Of a DNA stretch of 46,160 bases, positions 23,955 to 32,712 are shown in pieces. Each line of letters opens with the position of its first letter. Position 1 is the first letter of the stretch. This DNA is from an uncultured bacterium (GTDB taxonomy: Bacteria > Desulfobacterota > BSN033 > UBA1163), in assembly GCA_938002255.1 (NCBI GenBank), contig CALLAL010000015.1:1-46160 (forward strand). The letters run 5' to 3'. Under the pieces are notes generated by a model. That model was given only the letters and a program-made list of their open reading frames with translations. It was not told the DNA's origin and did not search any database. Made by a program: the position numbers and the translations under genes.

Positions 23955-25267
23955 TCACCCATTCCGTAAATCTGGAGTTTGCGATAGAGGGTCTTTGGAT
24001 CAACTCCCAGGATGGCAGCCGCTTTGCCCCTATGTCCTCCGACCTCTTTAAGAACTTTGAGGATATGCTCCTTTTCAATGTCTTCAATTCTCTGGCTATG
24101 ACTGGACTGCTCTCGAAATAAGTCTTCCGGTAATCCCTCTGGACCGATGAGATCCTCTTTTGAAAGAAGAGCGGCTCGATGAACCACATTCTGGAGTTCT
24201 CTCACATTTCCAGGCCAGGAATAGGTCAGGAGCAAGGACATCGCCTCAGGAGTAAAGGCTTTTTTGCGAAAGGATGGATAGGATTGAAGAAAATGTTGGA
24301 TGAGGAGAGAAATATCCTCCCGTCTCTCCCTCAGAGGTGGAACCGCAAGATTGAGGGCGCTGATGCGATAATAAAGATCTTTTCGAAAAAGACCGGTTTC
24401 AACCTCTTTTTTAATATCTTTATTGGTCGCTGCAATAAAGCGTGTCTGGACTTTAACCTCTTTCACTCCTCCCACTCTAAAAAAACTTCCTGTCTCAATA
24501 GCTCTCAGAAGCTTCCCTTGTAAGGCAAGGTTCAGTTCTCCAATCTCGTCAAGAAAGATGCTTCCATGTTCACCCACCTCGATCAATCCCAATTTCCTCG
24601 AAACGGCGCCGGTAAAAGCACCTTTCTCATGACCGAATAACTCTGTTTCAAGCATGTTCTCAGGAATGGCGCCACAGTTGATGGGAACAAATGGACCCTC
24701 ATGGTACGAGGAAGCTTGATGAATGGCTCGAGCGATCAGCTCTTTCCCCACGCCACTTTCTCCTTCGATGAGTACAGGGTAATCAGAAAGGGCTATTCTT
24801 TTTACCTTCTCAAGAATTTCAATCATTTTCTGGCTCTGGGTGACCAGAATCTGTCCTCCGGACTGCCGTTTCACATGTTCCCTGAGAAGAAGATTTTCAT
24901 TCCTAAGGGCTTTCTTCTCATAGGCTTTCTCAATGATGGTTTTGAGAACATCCATTTCAAAAGGTTTGGTCAGAAAATCGTATGCCCCGAGTTTCATCGC
25001 CTCAACCGCAGAAGGGACCGTCCCATGACCTGTCAGGACGATCACTTCAACACGGAGGTCGAGCATTCGAATCCTTTTTAAGATTTCCATTCCATGAAGA
25101 TCAGGCATATTCAGATCCAGGAGCAAGACATCCAGTTCGTCTTTTTCTATCCTCTCCAAGGCTTGTGCCCCTGTATCGGCTGTCTGAATTTCATAGCCCT
25201 CGCTTTCTAATTCATTCGCGAGGACTCTTACGAAATTTTTATCGTCATCGAGAATCAGAATTTTCAT
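23951..25267 (-). CDS. Sigma-54-dependent response regulator (NtrC family), candidate master activator
   Basis: 438 residues. The receiver has Asp51 in LLLDLNMPD. The AAA+ domain has Walker A GESGVGKE (169-176), the sigma-54 contact loop GAFTGA (216-221) and SIFLDEIG as Walker B (236-243). A Fis-type helix-turn-helix ends the protein (RGKAAAILGVDPKTLYRKL). It is cotranscribed with the PAS kinase. The next gene along has a sigma-54 promoter with paired palindromes, and the same palindromes lie at the MCO operon and the 3625 gene, so this protein is the best candidate to bind them. ZraR/HydG-type metal-responsive regulators have the same domain order. Binding itself is inference. Confidence 0.94.
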   Translation of the reverse strand: MKILILDDDKNFVRVLANELESEGYEIQTADTGAQALERIEKDELDVLLLDLNMPDLHGMEILKRIRMLDLRVEVIVLTGHGTVPSAVEAMKLGAYDFLTKPFEMDVLKTIIEKAYEKKALRNENLLLREHVKRQSGGQILVTQSQKMIEILEKVKRIALSDYPVLIEGESGVGKELIARAIHQASSYHEGPFVPINCGAIPENMLETELFGHEKGAFTGAVSRKLGLIEVGEHGSIFLDEIGELNLALQGKLLRAIETGSFFRVGGVKEVKVQTRFIAATNKDIKKEVETGLFRKDLYYRISALNLAVPPLRERREDISLLIQHFLQSYPSFRKKAFTPEAMSLLLTYSWPGNVRELQNVVHRAALLSKEDLIGPEGLPEDLFREQSSHSQRIEDIEKEHILKVLKEVGGHRGKAAAILGVDPKTLYRKLQIYGMGE

Positions 25268-25379
25268 ATTCGGTGATCATTCTGCAGGGATGAAGGAAAG
25301 CCCCCCATTCAATTACACTTAATTTTAGCATATCTTTTTAGATTTTCGAATTTTTTTGTTTGAAAGATTTTCCCGATTC

Positions 25380-25408
25380 TTGACTAAATAAATGAAGTAT
25401 GTTAGATG
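25380..25408 (+). promoter_or_regulatory. Possible sigma-70-type promoter of the decahaem operon
   Basis: TTGACT (25380-25385) and TAGATG (25403-25408) with a 17-bp spacer. The -10 is a weak match. It lies upstream of a terminator-like hairpin and of the cytochrome gene at 25544. No sigma-54 promoter or AGG...CCT site is seen here. Confidence 0.4.
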
Positions 25409-25427
25409 GAGTGCGTTGTTCCTTTCA

Positions 25428-25461
25428 CAGATGCAAATGGGGGGATTTGCATCTGATTTTT
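25428..25461 (+). promoter_or_regulatory. Terminator-like hairpin in the leader of the decahaem cytochrome operon
   Basis: CAGATGCAAAT (25428-25438) and ATTTGCATCTG (25445-25455) form a perfect 11-bp stem with a six-G loop, followed by ATTTTT. It sits between the possible promoter and the first gene, with no upstream plus-strand gene to terminate. It may be an attenuator or an operator. Confidence 0.6.
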
Positions 25462-25543
25462 ATTCAGCCTCATCCAGAATATTTCTTTACCAACACTCTT
25501 TATTAACAATCTTTCTATAACCCGATAACCAGGAGGTGAGCTT

Positions 25544-26455
25544 ATGGGTTGGAAAAGGTTAATGGTCTTCCTTTTTATTCTTCTTGCCTTTTCAACGGTT
25601 CTTCTGATGATACAAACCCAGGCAACAGAAAAATCAGAATTCGTGGGTTCAGAAACCTGCAAAGGATGCCATGAAGGCTACTACAATGATTTCATCAAAT
25701 CGGTTCATGGCAAAAAGGCGGTTCCAGGAAGTCCAATCCATTCGGAAGGGTGTGAATCCTGCCATGGTCCCGGAAGCAAGCACGCCGAGAAAGGAGGGGG
25801 AAAAGAAGGAGGGGTTTTCGGCTTTGAAAGAAAAGCGGACGCCAAAACGAAATCGTCCAGATGCCTTTCCTGTCATGAAACATCCCAGCACCTTGTCTCT
25901 TGGGACATGGGCAAACATCGATCCGCAGGAATCTCCTGTGATCAATGCCACACCATTCACACTGGCGTTGGGAAATCTTATGCATCGAAAGAACCCGATC
26001 TCTGTTACACCTGCCACAAATATATCCGCACTCAGCAGAACAAACAATCCCATCACCCGGTCAACGAAGGAAAAATAAAGTGCAGTAGCTGCCATGAGGT
26101 TCATGGAGGTTTTGGGCAAAGGATGGTGAAAGCTGATTCGGTCAATGATCTCTGTTACAAATGTCATGCTGAAAAGCGGGGCCCCTATGCCTTTGAACAT
26201 CCTCCGGTTCAGGAGAACTGTTTGAATTGCCACGAAGTTCATGGAAGCAACCACACCAAACTGCTGGTCAGAAAAGTCCCCTTCCTCTGTCAGAGTTGCC
26301 ACACCCGGACAGGCCACCCGAGCAGACCGGCAACCAATTATCATTCCTTTTTAGGCCCTGGGGGTTCGCAGAAGAATAGATTTTTTGCACGATCCTGTCT
26401 GAACTGCCACGGGAATATCCATGGAAGCAGCCGATCCCCAGCTTTTGACCGTTAG
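25544..26455 (+). CDS. Decahaem c-type cytochrome, MtrA/DmsE family
   Basis: 303 residues with signal peptide (LMVFLFILLAFSTVLLMIQT) and ten CxxCH motifs: CKGCH, CESCH, CLSCH, CDQCH, CYTCH, CSSCH, CYKCH, CLNCH, CQSCH and CLNCH. The length and count match MtrA, PioA and DmsE, which cross the outer membrane inside an MtrB-type barrel and carry electrons between periplasm and surface. CHxxH-type histidines and other His residues can serve as distal ligands. A strong AGGAGGTGAG precedes ATG 25544. The barrel gene follows after 11 bp. No third (MtrC-like) surface cytochrome is present in the window. Confidence 0.96.
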   Translation: MGWKRLMVFLFILLAFSTVLLMIQTQATEKSEFVGSETCKGCHEGYYNDFIKSVHGKKAVPGSPIHSEGCESCHGPGSKHAEKGGGKEGGVFGFERKADAKTKSSRCLSCHETSQHLVSWDMGKHRSAGISCDQCHTIHTGVGKSYASKEPDLCYTCHKYIRTQQNKQSHHPVNEGKIKCSSCHEVHGGFGQRMVKADSVNDLCYKCHAEKRGPYAFEHPPVQENCLNCHEVHGSNHTKLLVRKVPFLCQSCHTRTGHPSRPATNYHSFLGPGGSQKNRFFARSCLNCHGNIHGSSRSPAFDR

Positions 26456-26466
26456 GAGGTGAGACG

Positions 26467-28500
26467 ATGAAAAAAACCATCATGACAATTGCAATGATCA
26501 TCGGACTGATCCCTTTTGGCATAATCTTCGCTGAAGAAAAGAGGATTGAAGGTGAAATCTCTTTGACAAGCAAGTACATCGGAGTGGATGCCGAAGGAGG
26601 GGGAGAGGCAAAGTTTACCGAATATCGAGATCTGAAGGAAAACGGTGGCTTCTATGGAAGGGCCCGCCTCCGTTACGATACGGAAAGATATTTTCTGAAT
26701 TTTAAAGCATGGGATGTGGGTTACGATACGCAGCGTTATAAACTTGAAGGAGGAATGTGGGGAAGATTCAAATACGATCTTTTCTATCAAGAAATTCCTC
26801 ATCATATTACCTTTGATGCTCGGACCTTCTTTCTGGGAGCCGGTAGGGATACCCTGGTAGGTGCTCCTAATACAAATATTGGATCCTGGAATACGTTTGA
26901 CTATGCATTTGAACGGCGCCAATACGGAGGAGGGTTAAAACTGAACCTGATTAAGCCCTTCTTTTTTAACGCCTCGTTTCAGCGGGAAGAACGAGAGGGG
27001 ATCAAACCGACTGGCGTTGCAGGAACCTCTCCGGGCGGGATCGGAATCGAAATGCCTGAACCTATTGATTATGTCACAAATAACCTGGCCCTCGAGACAG
27101 GTTATGCCAAAAATCCTTTCTTTCTCTCTTTTAACTATTTTTACAGCGGGTTCAATAACAGTAATACGGTCCTGAACTTCACCAATCCTGCTACAGCGAC
27201 ACCTGATACCCTTTCTCTCCCTCCCGACAACACTTACCATAAGGGTTCATTTAAAGGCTCTGTTAAACTCCCCTTTCATAGCCGAATAAGCACCAACATT
27301 GGATTCTCCAAAGGAAAATCAGAGTCATCGGCTTTTCCAACCTTAATCGGAGGCCGAACCGATTTTAGAGGAGAAGTTGAAACATTGAATTATGATCTTA
27401 TCCTGACCACCCACCCCATCCATTTCTTAGATGCAAAGGTTTTTCACAAATTTTATAAGCGAAATAACCGGTCCGATGAAGTTGTGGGAGTTGTGGAAAA
27501 TTTTTTGGATTACGAAGTAAAGCATTACGGTGCAGAGGTCGGTTTAAAACTCCCTTCAAGGGTTTATCTTAATGGCGGCTATCATTATGTGAGAACCGAG
27601 CGCGAATTTATCAAAGCCTTTCAAGATCCTTTGCTGGTTCTCCCGTTTAATAAAGATAATATCTATTTTACAGAATTGAGGTGGAGTGGACTGGATTGGA
27701 TGGATTTGAGGCTGGGTTATGAAAGACTGGATCGTAAGGCGAAAGAGAGAACATCTCAGGCAGAGGCACAGCCCAATAAAATGTATGCCTATGATTCCCA
27801 GAATCGGGATACCATTAAAGCAGCCGTTGACTTTTTCCCATGGGAAAGTTTCGCTTTTGGGCTTGAGTATCGCCACCGAACATCTAATTATGACGGACCC
27901 TTTGGTCTAAAGAAAGACAAGCGGGACGAGATTGCAACGAATGTCGCATACTCTCTCGGGAAACTGGCAAAAATTTATGGGAATGTTGATTTCGCCTGGG
28001 TCACTTTCCATCCCGATCTGGTTAGAACACAGGCTGCCGTTGACTTTCCATGGTCGGCAAAACAGAAAGATAAGACCCTTGGATACGGGCTCGGTACGGA
28101 GATCTATGCGATCCCGAATAAATTGACCTTCGTTTTTCAGCATGATTATCTCAAGTCGAATGGCAACATCGACTTTACCATTGATCCAGCCCTTCTCATC
28201 GCTGCCAATGGATTGGCTGGAGCAGACAACGACACAGTGGATATCATGAGATCGGAAGATTACGTTCTTTATACCTTCAGGTTCAAAACAATCTATCACC
28301 TCACCAAATCCCTGATCGCTTCACTCGGATATGCCTATCAGAGATTTAGTTATCGGGATGATCAACTGGACAACTACCAGTACATTAACCCGCCAGGTGG
28401 ACCGGTCACAGGAACGAATGGTGCCTATCTCACCGGGGCTTATAAAGACCAATCCTACAAAGCCCATCTCATCTTATTGGGATTGACCTATAGGTTTTAG
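26467..28500 (+). CDS. MtrB/PioB-family outer-membrane beta-barrel
   Basis: 677 residues with signal peptide (KKTIMTIAMIIGLIPFGIIF), many amphipathic beta-strands with alternating aromatic residues (RARLRYDTERYFLNFKAWD) and a C-terminal LLGLTYRF, the terminal Phe typical of outer-membrane proteins. Its length and place beside a decahaem cytochrome identify the MtrB/PioB porin that sheathes the cytochrome. The N-terminal CxxC of Shewanella MtrB is absent. GGAGGTGAG precedes ATG 26467. The pair is a complete minimal conduit for moving electrons across the outer membrane, in either direction. A REP-like palindrome lies downstream. Confidence 0.94.
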   Translation: MKKTIMTIAMIIGLIPFGIIFAEEKRIEGEISLTSKYIGVDAEGGGEAKFTEYRDLKENGGFYGRARLRYDTERYFLNFKAWDVGYDTQRYKLEGGMWGRFKYDLFYQEIPHHITFDARTFFLGAGRDTLVGAPNTNIGSWNTFDYAFERRQYGGGLKLNLIKPFFFNASFQREEREGIKPTGVAGTSPGGIGIEMPEPIDYVTNNLALETGYAKNPFFLSFNYFYSGFNNSNTVLNFTNPATATPDTLSLPPDNTYHKGSFKGSVKLPFHSRISTNIGFSKGKSESSAFPTLIGGRTDFRGEVETLNYDLILTTHPIHFLDAKVFHKFYKRNNRSDEVVGVVENFLDYEVKHYGAEVGLKLPSRVYLNGGYHYVRTEREFIKAFQDPLLVLPFNKDNIYFTELRWSGLDWMDLRLGYERLDRKAKERTSQAEAQPNKMYAYDSQNRDTIKAAVDFFPWESFAFGLEYRHRTSNYDGPFGLKKDKRDEIATNVAYSLGKLAKIYGNVDFAWVTFHPDLVRTQAAVDFPWSAKQKDKTLGYGLGTEIYAIPNKLTFVFQHDYLKSNGNIDFTIDPALLIAANGLAGADNDTVDIMRSEDYVLYTFRFKTIYHLTKSLIASLGYAYQRFSYRDDQLDNYQYINPPGGPVTGTNGAYLTGAYKDQSYKAHLILLGLTYRF

Positions 28501-28576
28501 CCGAACCTTTTGAACCTCCCATCGGCGTGGGGAGATACCCTTCAAATGGAATCTTTTCACCCTCCCATAGGGGGAG

Positions 28577-28594
28577 CGCAGGCTTTAGCCTGCG
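28577..28594. repeat. REP-like palindrome after the MtrB gene
   Basis: CGCAGGCTTTAGCCTGCG, a perfect 8-bp stem with a TT loop, 77 bp past the stop at 28500. It lacks a T-run, so it is unlikely to be an intrinsic terminator by itself. The rest of 28501-28737 shows no other clear signal. Confidence 0.75.
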
Positions 28595-28737
28595 TATCTT
28601 GATTTGCACCATCTATTTGATGGCTACCTATTCATGTGTTAATCTTAAGGGTAAGAGATCCCAGCGGGGGATGGGGCATTCTTTTTAAAAGTGCTGTTCG
28701 ACGAAGGGAAGAAAAAAGCGCCGGATTTCCAAAACGT

Positions 28738-30210
28738 ATGCAAAAGCCACAATCCCCCCTGATAAGACTTACAATCTTCTCGAGACTCACCATTGGTTAC
28801 CTCGCCCTTTTCGTCGTCATTGGAAGTATTGCGGTTTATGCTATTTTCAAACTTCACCAAATCAATAAGGTGACCCGAACTACCTTAAGGATCAATACCC
28901 CTATCCTGGATCAAAAGGCGAATTTGGTTGACGCAATCCTTTCACAACTGCGCTTTAAAAAGAAATACATTCTTACCCGGGATCCCCTTTTCTTTCAACA
29001 ATATCTTTCTGCCCGGGAAGACTTTGACAAACTCTTCTCCCTTATTTCTACAGCAACCGATACAGAGGAGAAACAGAAATCCCTGAACCGGATGGCCGCT
29101 TATTACCAACAATTCCGGACACTGGTTGATAAAGAGGTGCACTATACTCGTCAGCATCAAGCCTATCCGGTCCGGCAGTTCGAAATGGAGATCGAGCGAG
29201 CCGTCGACGGGGTTCTCGAGGAATTGGGGCGGATGGAGGCGCTTGCTCGAATGGACATCCAGAAAAGGATGAAAATGCTGGTGGAATCCACCTCCTCAGC
29301 TCAGCCCTGGGCTATTGGCTTATCTCTGTTCTTTATTCTCGTGGCGTTGATTCTTTCTGTTTTCATCACACGCAGTATCACTCATCCCCTCGCTCAATTG
29401 ATACATAAGACAGAAGAGCTTTCGAAAGGAATTTACGACTGTCGTCTTGACATCACCTCTCCTCCGGAACTGGTGGAGCTGGCGAAAGCCTTTGATGCCA
29501 TGTGTGTTAAGTTGAATGCCCTTGATCAGATGAAGTCTGACTTTTTTTCTACCGTGTCTCACGAATTGCGAACCCCCCTTGCTTCGATCAAAGAGGGAAT
29601 CAGTCTCCTCCAGAAAAATATGGGCGAAGAGATTTCTCCCCAACAGAGAAAAATCTTGACCATCCTTTCGGAAGAAAGCAGGCGGTTAATCGATTTGACC
29701 AATTCGGTGCTGGATCTATCCAAGATGGAAGCCGGAATGATGTCCTACGCCTTTCAACACACTCACCTCCCCTCATTAATCCATCAGACAGTGACGGAAT
29801 TGACCCCTCTGGTGGAATCAAAACAGATTCATTTGAGGATGGAGGTGGAGAACTCTTTACCGCCGTTAAAGATAGATCGTGAAAGGATGCTCCAGGTTCT
29901 CAGAAATCTGATTGGAAATGCACTTAAATTCACTCCTCAGGGAGGAACCATTGTGATTTCCTCTCGACAGTTAGATGGTTCCATCCAGGTTTCGGTAGCG
30001 GACACGGGCCCCGGCATCCCTGAGGAAAAATTGGAAACAATCTTTGAGAAGTTTCATCAAGGCTCTCTTCTGAAAGGAACTTTAATCAAAGGGACAGGGC
30101 TTGGGTTGTCTCTTGTCAGACACATCATCCAGGCTCACGGAGGCAAAGTATGGGCAGAGAACCTATCCGGACAGGGAAGTTTGTTCACGTTTGTCTTGCC
30201 GGTCTCATAA
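28738..30210 (+). CDS. Membrane sensor histidine kinase, GlrK/QseE-like
   Basis: 490 residues from ATG 28738; an in-frame GTG at 28636 would add 34 unlikely residues (the gene has no strong ribosome-binding site). Helices at about 17-37 and 191-211 enclose a periplasmic domain of about 150 residues. A HAMP region follows (about 212-264). HisKA has His275 in SHELRTPLASIKEG, and the ATPase domain shows NLIGNALKFTPQGG, DTGPGIP and GTGLGLSLV. Together with the lipoprotein and sigma-54 regulator that follow, it matches the enterobacterial glrK-qseG-glrR order, a system tied to envelope stress. That parallel is from gene order plus domain match. Confidence 0.92.
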   Translation: MQKPQSPLIRLTIFSRLTIGYLALFVVIGSIAVYAIFKLHQINKVTRTTLRINTPILDQKANLVDAILSQLRFKKKYILTRDPLFFQQYLSAREDFDKLFSLISTATDTEEKQKSLNRMAAYYQQFRTLVDKEVHYTRQHQAYPVRQFEMEIERAVDGVLEELGRMEALARMDIQKRMKMLVESTSSAQPWAIGLSLFFILVALILSVFITRSITHPLAQLIHKTEELSKGIYDCRLDITSPPELVELAKAFDAMCVKLNALDQMKSDFFSTVSHELRTPLASIKEGISLLQKNMGEEISPQQRKILTILSEESRRLIDLTNSVLDLSKMEAGMMSYAFQHTHLPSLIHQTVTELTPLVESKQIHLRMEVENSLPPLKIDRERMLQVLRNLIGNALKFTPQGGTIVISSRQLDGSIQVSVADTGPGIPEEKLETIFEKFHQGSLLKGTLIKGTGLGLSLVRHIIQAHGGKVWAENLSGQGSLFTFVLPVS

Positions 30211-30680
30211 CCCTTTCTCTTACAGGATGCCTCTTTTTCAGAGAGAGAGAAACCGTCAGGGTGAAGACAGAAGAATTTCACCAGACCCATGAGCCGAAAG
30301 AGAGACGGGTAGAATATCTGCTTGTGGCGAAAGGTCTTCTCGATCAAAACGACTTTGAGGGAGCCCTAAAAGAGTATCAGAAAATTCTGACCAACTCCGG
30401 GAAAAACTCTCTGCAAGACGAAGCCCTTTTCCAGATGGGCATGATTTATTCTCATTATGGAAATGTAAAGAAGGATTATGCAAAATCTCTGTCCCTCCTC
30501 AGGAGATTGGTCAAGGAATATCCTCATAGCCACCGAGCAGAACAGGCCAGACTCTGGATAGGCTTACTTCAGGAGTATGAACGACTGGCTCAAACCGTTC
30601 AGAAGTTACAGCAGACTCTCGAAGAGACCAAAAAAGTGGACATCGAAATCGAAGAGAAAAAGAAAGAGAAAGTGAAGTAA
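30150..30680 (+). CDS. TPR outer-membrane lipoprotein, QseG-like
   Basis: 176 residues. The N-terminus has a lipoprotein signal with lipobox LTGC (Cys27). A TPR-like region (about 50-150: EYLLVAKGLLDQNDFEGALKE, EALFQMGMIYSH) is followed by a coiled-coil tail (LAQTVQKLQQTLEETKK). ATG 30150 lies inside the kinase gene (61-bp overlap) but has a good GGAGG 6 nt upstream, so the overlap is probably real. It occupies the position of QseG between kinase and regulator. In Enterobacteriaceae QseG contacts the kinase from the outer membrane. A similar role here is inference. Confidence 0.88.
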   Translation: MGREPIRTGKFVHVCLAGLITLSLTGCLFFRERETVRVKTEEFHQTHEPKERRVEYLLVAKGLLDQNDFEGALKEYQKILTNSGKNSLQDEALFQMGMIYSHYGNVKKDYAKSLSLLRRLVKEYPHSHRAEQARLWIGLLQEYERLAQTVQKLQQTLEETKKVDIEIEEKKKEKVK

Positions 30681-30697
30681 CAAAAAGAGAGTAACCC

Positions 30698-32062
30698 ATG
30701 GGAAAACTTTTAATCGTTGATGACGATCAGAATCTTTTAGATCTTCTACAAATGAGGCTTGAATCTGAAGGCCATGAGGTGATAGCGACTGCCCGGGAAG
30801 AAGAGGCGATTGAAGCGGCAAAGGACCAGATTTTTGATCTTTCCATTGTGGATCTTCAGCTGGCACATCTGAACGGGATTTCATTAATGAATGATCTTCA
30901 TCTCATTCAACCGGAGATGCCGGTCATCATTCTGACCGGATATGGCAGCATTGAAAGTGCAGTCGAGGCCATGAGAAAAGGAGCCTTCAACTACCTCACC
31001 AAACCCTTTGAACCTGAGGACCTCCTTCTTCAGGTGGAAAGGGCGCTGGAGAATCGGAGACTTACTTCAGAGGTCAAACGCCTCGAGGGGTTGTTGGAGG
31101 AGCGATATGGGTTTGACCAGATCGTCGCAAGAAGCCAAAAGATGCAGAAAGTTCTTGAAATGGTCTCTCAGATTGCCAGAACCGATTCGACTGTTTACAT
31201 TCACGGAGAAAGTGGAACAGGAAAAGAACTGATCGCTAAAGCGATCCATCTCGGAAGTGAACGAAAGAGTAAATCTTTCGTGGCCATCAATTGCGCCGCC
31301 CTTCCTGAACCGCTGTTGGAAAGCAAGCTCTTCGGCCACGAGAAAGGGGCTTTCACCGGTGCTGTAAAAAGCTCAAAAGGGTTATTCGCTCAGGCTCATG
31401 AAGGAACCATTTTTCTGGATGAAATCGGGGATATGTCTCTACCCATTCAGGCGAAACTCCTTCGGGTCCTTCAGGAACGGCAGTTCTATCCGGTCGGAAG
31501 TGAAACGTTGGTAGAAGTGGATGTCAGAGTCCTGGTCGCAACCAATAAAGATCTTGAGAATCAGGTGAAGCAAGGCCTCTTTCGAGAGGACCTCTTCTAC
31601 CGAATTCATGTCATCCCAATTTACCTTCCTCCTCTACGGGAGAGAAAAGAAGACATCCCTCTTCTGGTCGAACACTTTTTAAAGAAGTTCAACCAGCAGA
31701 TGAAGAAAGAAGTGAGAGGGTTGACACCCGAAGCAATGCAAAAGCTGATGCTCTATGATTGGCCTGGTAATATTCGGGAGCTTGAAAATGTGATAGAATT
31801 TGCAGTGGCCCTAAGCCCGAACGAACTGATCTCCGATAACCTTATTCTTCAGACCAAAGAGAAAGCCATCTCCCAGGAACCCCTCAAACCCCTTAAAGAG
31901 GCAAAAGAGGCTTATGAAAAAACATATCTCATCAACCTCCTCCAGATTTGTCACGGAAACGTAAGTCAGGCTGCGAAGATGGCAGGAAAGTATCGGGCTG
32001 ATTTCTACGACCTTCTTAAAAAACACGGCTTGAAAAGCGAGGACTTTAAAAAACCCTCCTGA
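30698..32062 (+). CDS. Sigma-54-dependent response regulator, GlrR/QseF-like
   Basis: 454 residues. The receiver has Asp52 (SIVDLQLAHLNG). The AAA+ domain has Walker A GESGTGKE (170-177) and GAFTGA (217-222). The C-terminal helix-turn-helix reads GNVSQAAKMAGKYRADFYDLL, close to the form found in GlrR. It lies 17 bp after the lipoprotein gene and closes the operon. It differs in its DNA-binding segment from the regulator at 23951, so the two should bind different sites. The sigma-54 promoter at 32188-32204 is a possible target, but no obvious palindrome pair is seen before it. Confidence 0.94.
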   Translation: MGKLLIVDDDQNLLDLLQMRLESEGHEVIATAREEEAIEAAKDQIFDLSIVDLQLAHLNGISLMNDLHLIQPEMPVIILTGYGSIESAVEAMRKGAFNYLTKPFEPEDLLLQVERALENRRLTSEVKRLEGLLEERYGFDQIVARSQKMQKVLEMVSQIARTDSTVYIHGESGTGKELIAKAIHLGSERKSKSFVAINCAALPEPLLESKLFGHEKGAFTGAVKSSKGLFAQAHEGTIFLDEIGDMSLPIQAKLLRVLQERQFYPVGSETLVEVDVRVLVATNKDLENQVKQGLFREDLFYRIHVIPIYLPPLRERKEDIPLLVEHFLKKFNQQMKKEVRGLTPEAMQKLMLYDWPGNIRELENVIEFAVALSPNELISDNLILQTKEKAISQEPLKPLKEAKEAYEKTYLINLLQICHGNVSQAAKMAGKYRADFYDLLKKHGLKSEDFKKPS

Positions 32063-32187
32063 GTGCAGGAAAAACCCTTCCACTTTTAAGCTTCATCTGT
32101 AGGTGATTTCCTTCATACCTTCTTTTTTCGGTACTGAACCATTAAGAAAAATATAATTAAATCATATAGATAAGAATCTTTAATACA

Positions 32188-32204
32188 TCGGCATACCCCT
32201 TGCA
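32188..32204 (+). promoter_or_regulatory. Sigma-54 (-24/-12) promoter of the lone receiver gene
   Basis: TCGGCATACCCCTTGCA has the GG-N10-GC spacing and a TTGCA -12 element. It lies 38 bp before ATG 32242, giving a leader near 28 nt. It lacks the AGG...CCT sites of the other three promoters. Confidence 0.72.
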
Positions 32205-32241
32205 GAAGAGATCATAAAAATTCAATCCAGAAGAGGTGAAG

Positions 32242-32592
32242 ATGAAAATCTTAATCGTCGATGACAATTTGGATTTAGGGGCTCTCCTTCAATGGATGTT
32301 AGAGGATGAGGGGCATGAGGTGAGATTAGCGAAAGATGGAAAAGATGGTTACTTTGCCTATCTTCTATTCGAACCGGATATTGTTCTCACGGATATTCAA
32401 ATGCCTGAAAAGAACGGCTTTGAATTGATGGAATTGATCCGGTGCCACAATTCCGCAGTCAAGGTGATCTATATGAGTGGGAACCTGAATCAATTCCAAT
32501 CAGACCTCGGAGAAGAAATGAAAAGATATCATGCCAAAGCCCTTGAAAAACCATTCTCTAAAGATGAATTGATTCATCTGCTTTCTAACTGA
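32242..32592 (+). CDS. Single-domain response regulator (receiver only)
   Basis: 116 residues from ATG 32242 (AAGAGG five nt upstream; a GTG at 32236 is in frame). Receiver motifs are VDDN, phospho-acceptor Asp in IVLTDIQMPEKNG, SGN at the switch position and EKPFSKDEL with the conserved Lys. No output domain is present. It follows a sigma-54 promoter, so expression may depend on the regulator just upstream. Its partner kinase is unknown. It is one of two lone receivers in the window, the other being at 18828. Confidence 0.9.
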   Translation: MKILIVDDNLDLGALLQWMLEDEGHEVRLAKDGKDGYFAYLLFEPDIVLTDIQMPEKNGFELMELIRCHNSAVKVIYMSGNLNQFQSDLGEEMKRYHAKALEKPFSKDELIHLLSN

Positions 32593-32712
32593 GTGCCTCT
32601 TTAATCATCAGACCAAAACCTGTAGCCGCAGACTTTCCACCTGAGGCAGAACCTGATTCTCCCGGACAGTCTGCATTAGATTAAAATTAATCATTATACC
32701 AGGAGGTAGTAG

